A stretch of DNA of 64,000 nucleotides from Mycobacterium sp. 1245111.1 (lineage in GTDB: Bacteria > Actinomycetota > Actinomycetes > Mycobacteriales > Mycobacteriaceae), in assembly GCF_001673405.1 (NCBI RefSeq), contig NZ_LZLV01000117.1, positions 32,098-96,097 on the forward strand, given 5' to 3'. The translations under genes were made by a program, and so were the position numbers. Below the pieces are notes generated by a model. That model saw nothing but the letters and a program-made list of their open reading frames with translations. It did no database searches and was not told the DNA's origin. Positions 60,655-64,000 of this stretch are shown here, in pieces (position 1 is the first letter of the stretch; the number at the start of each line of letters is the position of its first letter).

Positions 60655-61983
60655 ATGGATTTCGGGGCGCTTCCGCCGGAAGTCAATTCAGGGCGCATGT
60701 ATGCCGGCCCCGGGGCTGGATCGATGCTGGCGGCGGCGGAGGCTTGGAGCACGCTGGCTGCCGAGCTGCAATCCCTGGCTGCGGCGGCCGAGTCGGTGAT
60801 CGGCGGGCTCACTGACCAGTCGTGGCATGGGCCGGCATCGACGTCGATGACCGCCGCGGTCGCACCGTACTTGACCTGGATACGCTCCACCGCACCGCAA
60901 CTCGAGCAATCCGCCGTGCAGGCCCGTGCCGCGGCGGCCGCCTATGAAGCCGCTTTCGCCATGACCGTGCCGCCACCGGTCATCGCTGCGAATCGGGCTC
61001 AGCTGATGGCGCTGATTGCCACGAACTTCCTCGGTATCAACACTGCCGCCATCATGGCGACCGAGGCCCACTACGGCGAGATGTGGGCGCAGGATGCGGC
61101 GGCCATGTACGGGTACGCCGCGAACTCGGCGGCCGCCTCGGTGTTGACGCCGATCACACCGCCCAAGTCAGCCACCAACCCGGCGGGCTCCAGCGCGCAG
61201 AACGCCGCGGTGGCGCACGCCGCCAGCTCGGCCGTCGGCAGCCACGCGCAAAGTGTGTCGTCGTCGATGTCCTCGGTGCCGCAGACGTTGCAGGGCCTGT
61301 CCAGCCCGGGCTCCACGTCGGCTGGGCTGGACCAGGTGGCGCTGAGCACCGGAACGTCCGCGGCCACGTCGGCGGTCTCCACCCCGACCAGCCTGCTCAG
61401 CAACTTGACCGGCGCGACCGGAAAGGCGGCGGGCAAGACCGCTGGGGCGGGCGGCGCGCTGGGCGGTCTGGCCGCGGCCAGCAGCGGCGCTGACCTGGGC
61501 CTCATCGAGGACACCATCGGATTCGGTGAAGACGGGATCGGCCTGGTGGCACTGGACGGCGGCGGCGTCGGATTGGACGTGATCGGGGTCGGCCTGGATT
61601 TTCTGGGCGCCGACGAGTTGACCGAGTCGGGCGGTTTGGGGGCGCTGGGCGCCCTGCCCCTCGGCGGCGGCCTCGGCGCGGGACTGGGCGACGCCGGCAG
61701 CCTGGGCGGGGTCGGGGCGGCGGCCAGCGTCGGCCAGGCGGCGTCGCTCAGCGGGCTGTCGGTGCCGCAGAGTTGGGCGGATGCCGGTACCGCTGTCGCC
61801 CCGACGAGCACACCGGCCGCGGTGGCCCTGCCGAACGGTGGCGTGGGCGCGACGCCGGCCACGTCGGCAACAGGAGTGGCTGCGCCCAAGGTGACCTTTC
61901 CGAGCCTCGTGGAGCGCGAGTCCGACGGCATGCAGCGAATTGGATTGCGCAGCAACATGTTGCCGCGTCCGCTGGTCGGCTGA
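60655..61983 (+). CDS. PPE family protein, SVP subgroup
   Basis: A 442-residue PPE protein starting MDFGALPPEVNSGRMYAG. The WHGPAST turn and MALIATNFLGINTAA belong to the PPE domain. The middle (about 265-360) is Gly/Asp/Leu-rich (LIEDTIGFGEDGIGLVALDG; GGGLGAGLGDAGSLGG). The SVP motif is LSGLSVPQSWADAG, and the C-terminus PSLVERESDGMQRIGLRSNM in parts is typical of SVP proteins. It is the partner of the PE gene just upstream. The downstream gap of 146 bp holds no other gene. Confidence 0.94.
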   Translation: MDFGALPPEVNSGRMYAGPGAGSMLAAAEAWSTLAAELQSLAAAAESVIGGLTDQSWHGPASTSMTAAVAPYLTWIRSTAPQLEQSAVQARAAAAAYEAAFAMTVPPPVIAANRAQLMALIATNFLGINTAAIMATEAHYGEMWAQDAAAMYGYAANSAAASVLTPITPPKSATNPAGSSAQNAAVAHAASSAVGSHAQSVSSSMSSVPQTLQGLSSPGSTSAGLDQVALSTGTSAATSAVSTPTSLLSNLTGATGKAAGKTAGAGGALGGLAAASSGADLGLIEDTIGFGEDGIGLVALDGGGVGLDVIGVGLDFLGADELTESGGLGALGALPLGGGLGAGLGDAGSLGGVGAAASVGQAASLSGLSVPQSWADAGTAVAPTSTPAAVALPNGGVGATPATSATGVAAPKVTFPSLVERESDGMQRIGLRSNMLPRPLVG

Positions 61984-62129
61984 CTCGGAGGCCGCGGTAG
62001 CCGCGTGTCGGCCGCCGCGAAATGGGTTGTCTGTCAAGGCATTGGCTGAATTGGCTGCGCAACACGCGCCGACCGGCGAACACGGCGATCATCGGGTAGC
62101 CTTCCCGAAAATTGGTGATGGGAGGGCGT

Positions 62130-63944
62130 ATGTCGGTCGCTGAGCCGATCATTGTCGTCCTCGGTCCGTGGTGCGGAGGGACGTCGGCCGTTGCCAAAGT
62201 GCTCCATCATCTCGGCGTCCTGATGGGCACCGATTTCGACGTGGCAGTGCGTGAACTCGAGGACACCTGGGAAGACTCAGACCTCGGCATTCTGTGTCGC
62301 CGGGCCTTCAGCACACCCGGTGCTCAGCTCCAGATGGACGTTCCGGCATTGCAAGTGATGCTTCGGAATTGGGCCGACAAGCAGCGCCGCGCCGCCCACG
62401 TCGCCGGACGACGTCCCGGCGCCAAGCACCCCGTGCTGTGCGTCGCAGTGGAGCTCCTGCGTGAGGCGTGGGGTCCCATCGTGCCGGTGGTCGTGGACCG
62501 GCCCACGGAAAAGGTTGTCGCGTCGTTGAATCGACTCGGATGGTGGAAGGACGAGCAGGAGCGCGTCGAGTCAACGCAACGCCTGATTGCCGCACGCGAC
62601 CAAGCGCTCATCGATTCACCAACGGTGCGAGTCGATTTCGAGGAGCTTCGCGCCACGCCGGCGGTCGCGATCCGCCGTCTCGCCGACGAGCTGAACCTCG
62701 ACGTCACCGAGGAGCAGTTTCAGAACGCGGTCAACAGCGTGGTGGGAAAGCAGAATATGCCGCGTGGCGTCGATCCCCACCAGCAATTGATCGATCAGTA
62801 CCTGCCCCGGGTGGAAAACGATCCCGACGACTCGCTGTCGGTGCATCTGCTGGCCCAGACCTACTTCCTCAAGAAGGATTTCGCCAACGCGCGCAAGTAC
62901 TCCGAGCGTCTGATCGAGATCGGCGTGGAAGACGAAGACGAATTCTTCGCGAGGCTACGTATTGCGCAATCGATGGAGAATCTCGACGTGGCGTGGCTCG
63001 ACGTGCAGGACGCCTACCTCAAGGCGTGGGAGTTCCGCCCGAATCGCGCCGAGCCCTTTTTCCACATCGCCAGGAACCTTCGGGCCCAAGGTCGCTACCG
63101 GCTCGGTTATCTGTTCGCGAAGCTCGCCGCCGACATGCCGCTCCCGGCTGGCGACATGATCATCAACGACCCGGCCCTCTACGCCTGGCGCGCTCTCGAC
63201 GAGCAGGCGGTGTGCGCGTCCCAGCTGGGCCAGCACGCTGAGTCGTTCGCCTTATGCCGACGGCTCTTGCAGCAAGACGGCATCCCCGACGAACATCGCG
63301 ACAGGATTGCCGCCAACCGGGACCTGGCCGCCCCGGCCATGCTCGAAGCATCGAAGCAATATCCGGAAGCCTTGGTACGCGATCTGACCGGGGCGCAGCG
63401 CGACTTTGTCGAGGTGACGATCAGCACGGTGGCCGGACGGACGCCGGCTGAGACGGAAGCGACGTTGAACTCGGTGCTGAACTGCTGCCGCGACGTGGCC
63501 TATGTGGGACGATTTCTGGTGTTCGACCACGGCGACTCACCGGACCGCACAGTCCTGCGACACCGATTTCCGTTCCTCGACTTTGTCGAATGTCCACCCG
63601 GTGGCGATCTTCGCGAACACATCCAAGGGCGTTACTGGCTGCACGTGGACCCAGGCTGGCTCTTCTTCGCCCCCGACAACTACATCACTCGGATCGCGGC
63701 CGTTTTCAATGCGGAGCCACATGTGTTCCAGGTGGGTGTCAACTTCGCGGACGCGACAACGCTCACTGGCGCAAGCGCTTCCGAGAAGAATGTGCGGCGC
63801 GCGCAGAACACCGGCCGCTACGTGATCACTGACGTGATGGCAGACGGCCCGGCGATGTTCGACACCGAACGGCTCGATCGCGCCGATGAAAACTCGATGT
63901 TTGCCACGCTCGACGAGGTGCTCTGTCTCAATCCCGCCGATTAA
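62130..63944 (+). CDS. three-part protein: sulfotransferase-like, TPR-like, glycosyltransferase-like
   Basis: A 604-residue protein. Residues 1-210 resemble a sulfotransferase fold: VVLGPWCGGTSAVAKVLHHLGV sits at the PAPS 5'-phosphate loop, but the usual Arg/Lys is replaced (WCGGTS). VVVDRPTEKVVASLNRLGWW matches the 3'-phosphate region. Residues 215-400 are helical TPR-like repeats (LAQTYFLKKDFANARKYSERL in parts; RAEPFFHIARNLRAQGRY). Residues 425-590 resemble a GT-A glycosyltransferase (FVEVTISTVAGRTPAETEAT; RFLVFDHGDS; RYWLHVDPGWLFF, a possible metal site at 505-509). There is no signal peptide. ATG 62130 has a GGGAGG site. The substrate is unknown; cell-envelope glycan or glycolipid sulfation/glycosylation is a guess. 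Confidence 0.75.
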   Translation: MSVAEPIIVVLGPWCGGTSAVAKVLHHLGVLMGTDFDVAVRELEDTWEDSDLGILCRRAFSTPGAQLQMDVPALQVMLRNWADKQRRAAHVAGRRPGAKHPVLCVAVELLREAWGPIVPVVVDRPTEKVVASLNRLGWWKDEQERVESTQRLIAARDQALIDSPTVRVDFEELRATPAVAIRRLADELNLDVTEEQFQNAVNSVVGKQNMPRGVDPHQQLIDQYLPRVENDPDDSLSVHLLAQTYFLKKDFANARKYSERLIEIGVEDEDEFFARLRIAQSMENLDVAWLDVQDAYLKAWEFRPNRAEPFFHIARNLRAQGRYRLGYLFAKLAADMPLPAGDMIINDPALYAWRALDEQAVCASQLGQHAESFALCRRLLQQDGIPDEHRDRIAANRDLAAPAMLEASKQYPEALVRDLTGAQRDFVEVTISTVAGRTPAETEATLNSVLNCCRDVAYVGRFLVFDHGDSPDRTVLRHRFPFLDFVECPPGGDLREHIQGRYWLHVDPGWLFFAPDNYITRIAAVFNAEPHVFQVGVNFADATTLTGASASEKNVRRAQNTGRYVITDVMADGPAMFDTERLDRADENSMFATLDEVLCLNPAD

Positions 63945-63953
63945 CACCCAGCC

Positions 63954-63985
63954 GCCACAGTTTTCGCCGCAGACATGACTGTGGC
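63954..63985. terminator. possible terminator hairpin after the last gene
   Basis: GCCACAGT and ACTGTGGC form an 8-bp stem around a 16-base loop, beginning 9 bases after the stop codon. There is no T-run after it, so an intrinsic terminator is only possible. It may be a Rho-dependent or processing structure, or a site for the next gene outside the window. Confidence 0.35.
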
Positions 63986-64000
63986 CCGCACACCGAGGTG

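Noticed and set aside
1..64000. CRISPR array, insertion sequence, prophage or att site next to the tRNA
   Set aside because: No regularly spaced repeats, transposase or integrase gene, and no duplicated tRNA end, were found on reading both strands.

Overview
The window is high-GC, dense actinobacterial DNA. It carries hallmark Mycobacterium genes: PE and PPE proteins of the SVP subgroup, rpfB, the FAAL-like pks16 gene, lpqT, lpqU, the trcR/trcS pair and protein O-mannosyltransferase. Compared from memory, gene order follows M. tuberculosis Rv0998 to Rv1033. Several insertions relative to that genome, and the number of PPE-SVP genes, suggest a slow-growing non-tuberculous Mycobacterium. Species cannot be fixed from the sequence alone.

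Layout. 1-5.6 kb: the tail of an unknown gene, a methyltransferase, a cNMP-binding/GNAT lysine acetyltransferase, two tandem paralogous lipoproteins, an AlkB-like dioxygenase with SoxR (a SoxR-type palindrome abuts the soxR start), a small Cys-rich protein and a DUF559/AbiEi-like protein. 5.7-13 kb: pmt, rsmI, pabB, a two-gene ECF41 sigma module (oxidoreductase plus SigJ-like sigma) with a recognisable self-type promoter, and a divergent TetR/DUF1772 pair with an operator. 13-20.5 kb: metG, tatD, then rpfB-rsmA-ispE behind a leader containing an intrinsic terminator, then pks16. 20.5-26 kb: accessory block with TetR plus a phytoene-dehydrogenase-like enzyme and a PPE-PPE-DUF732 operon. 26-34 kb: pth-rplY, an SDR, lpqT-arsC-prsA-glmU, two neighbouring ScbR-like TetR regulators and tRNA-Gln(UUG). 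34-44 kb: TetR, mfd, mazG (joined to mfd by a MIRU-like mini-ORF), lpqU, eno, an FtsB-like protein, a DUF501 protein and ppx. 44-57.5 kb: two PPE proteins ending in SHOCT domains, a twin-RCK K+ channel, and a collinear kdpFABCDE operon with a second MIRU-like element and an extra 27-aa membrane peptide upstream of kdpF. 57.7-64 kb: trcS/trcR with candidate response-regulator boxes, a PE/PPE pair, and a large sulfotransferase-like/TPR/glycosyltransferase-like protein.

How the genes work together. Housekeeping operons cover peptidoglycan precursor supply and resuscitation (glmU, rpfB, lpqU), ribosome maturation (rsmA, rsmI, rplY, pth) and transcription-coupled repair (mfd). Around kdp the window becomes a potassium-homeostasis island: high-affinity uptake (KdpFABC), its sensor and regulator (KdpDE) and a ligand-gated channel. 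Two PPE-SHOCT genes lie just beyond the channel gene and a 557-bp gap, on the same strand. The most unusual items are the PPE-SHOCT pair, the enlarged cysteine-bearing KdpC, the micro-ORF chain upstream of kdpF, and the three-part protein at the right end.
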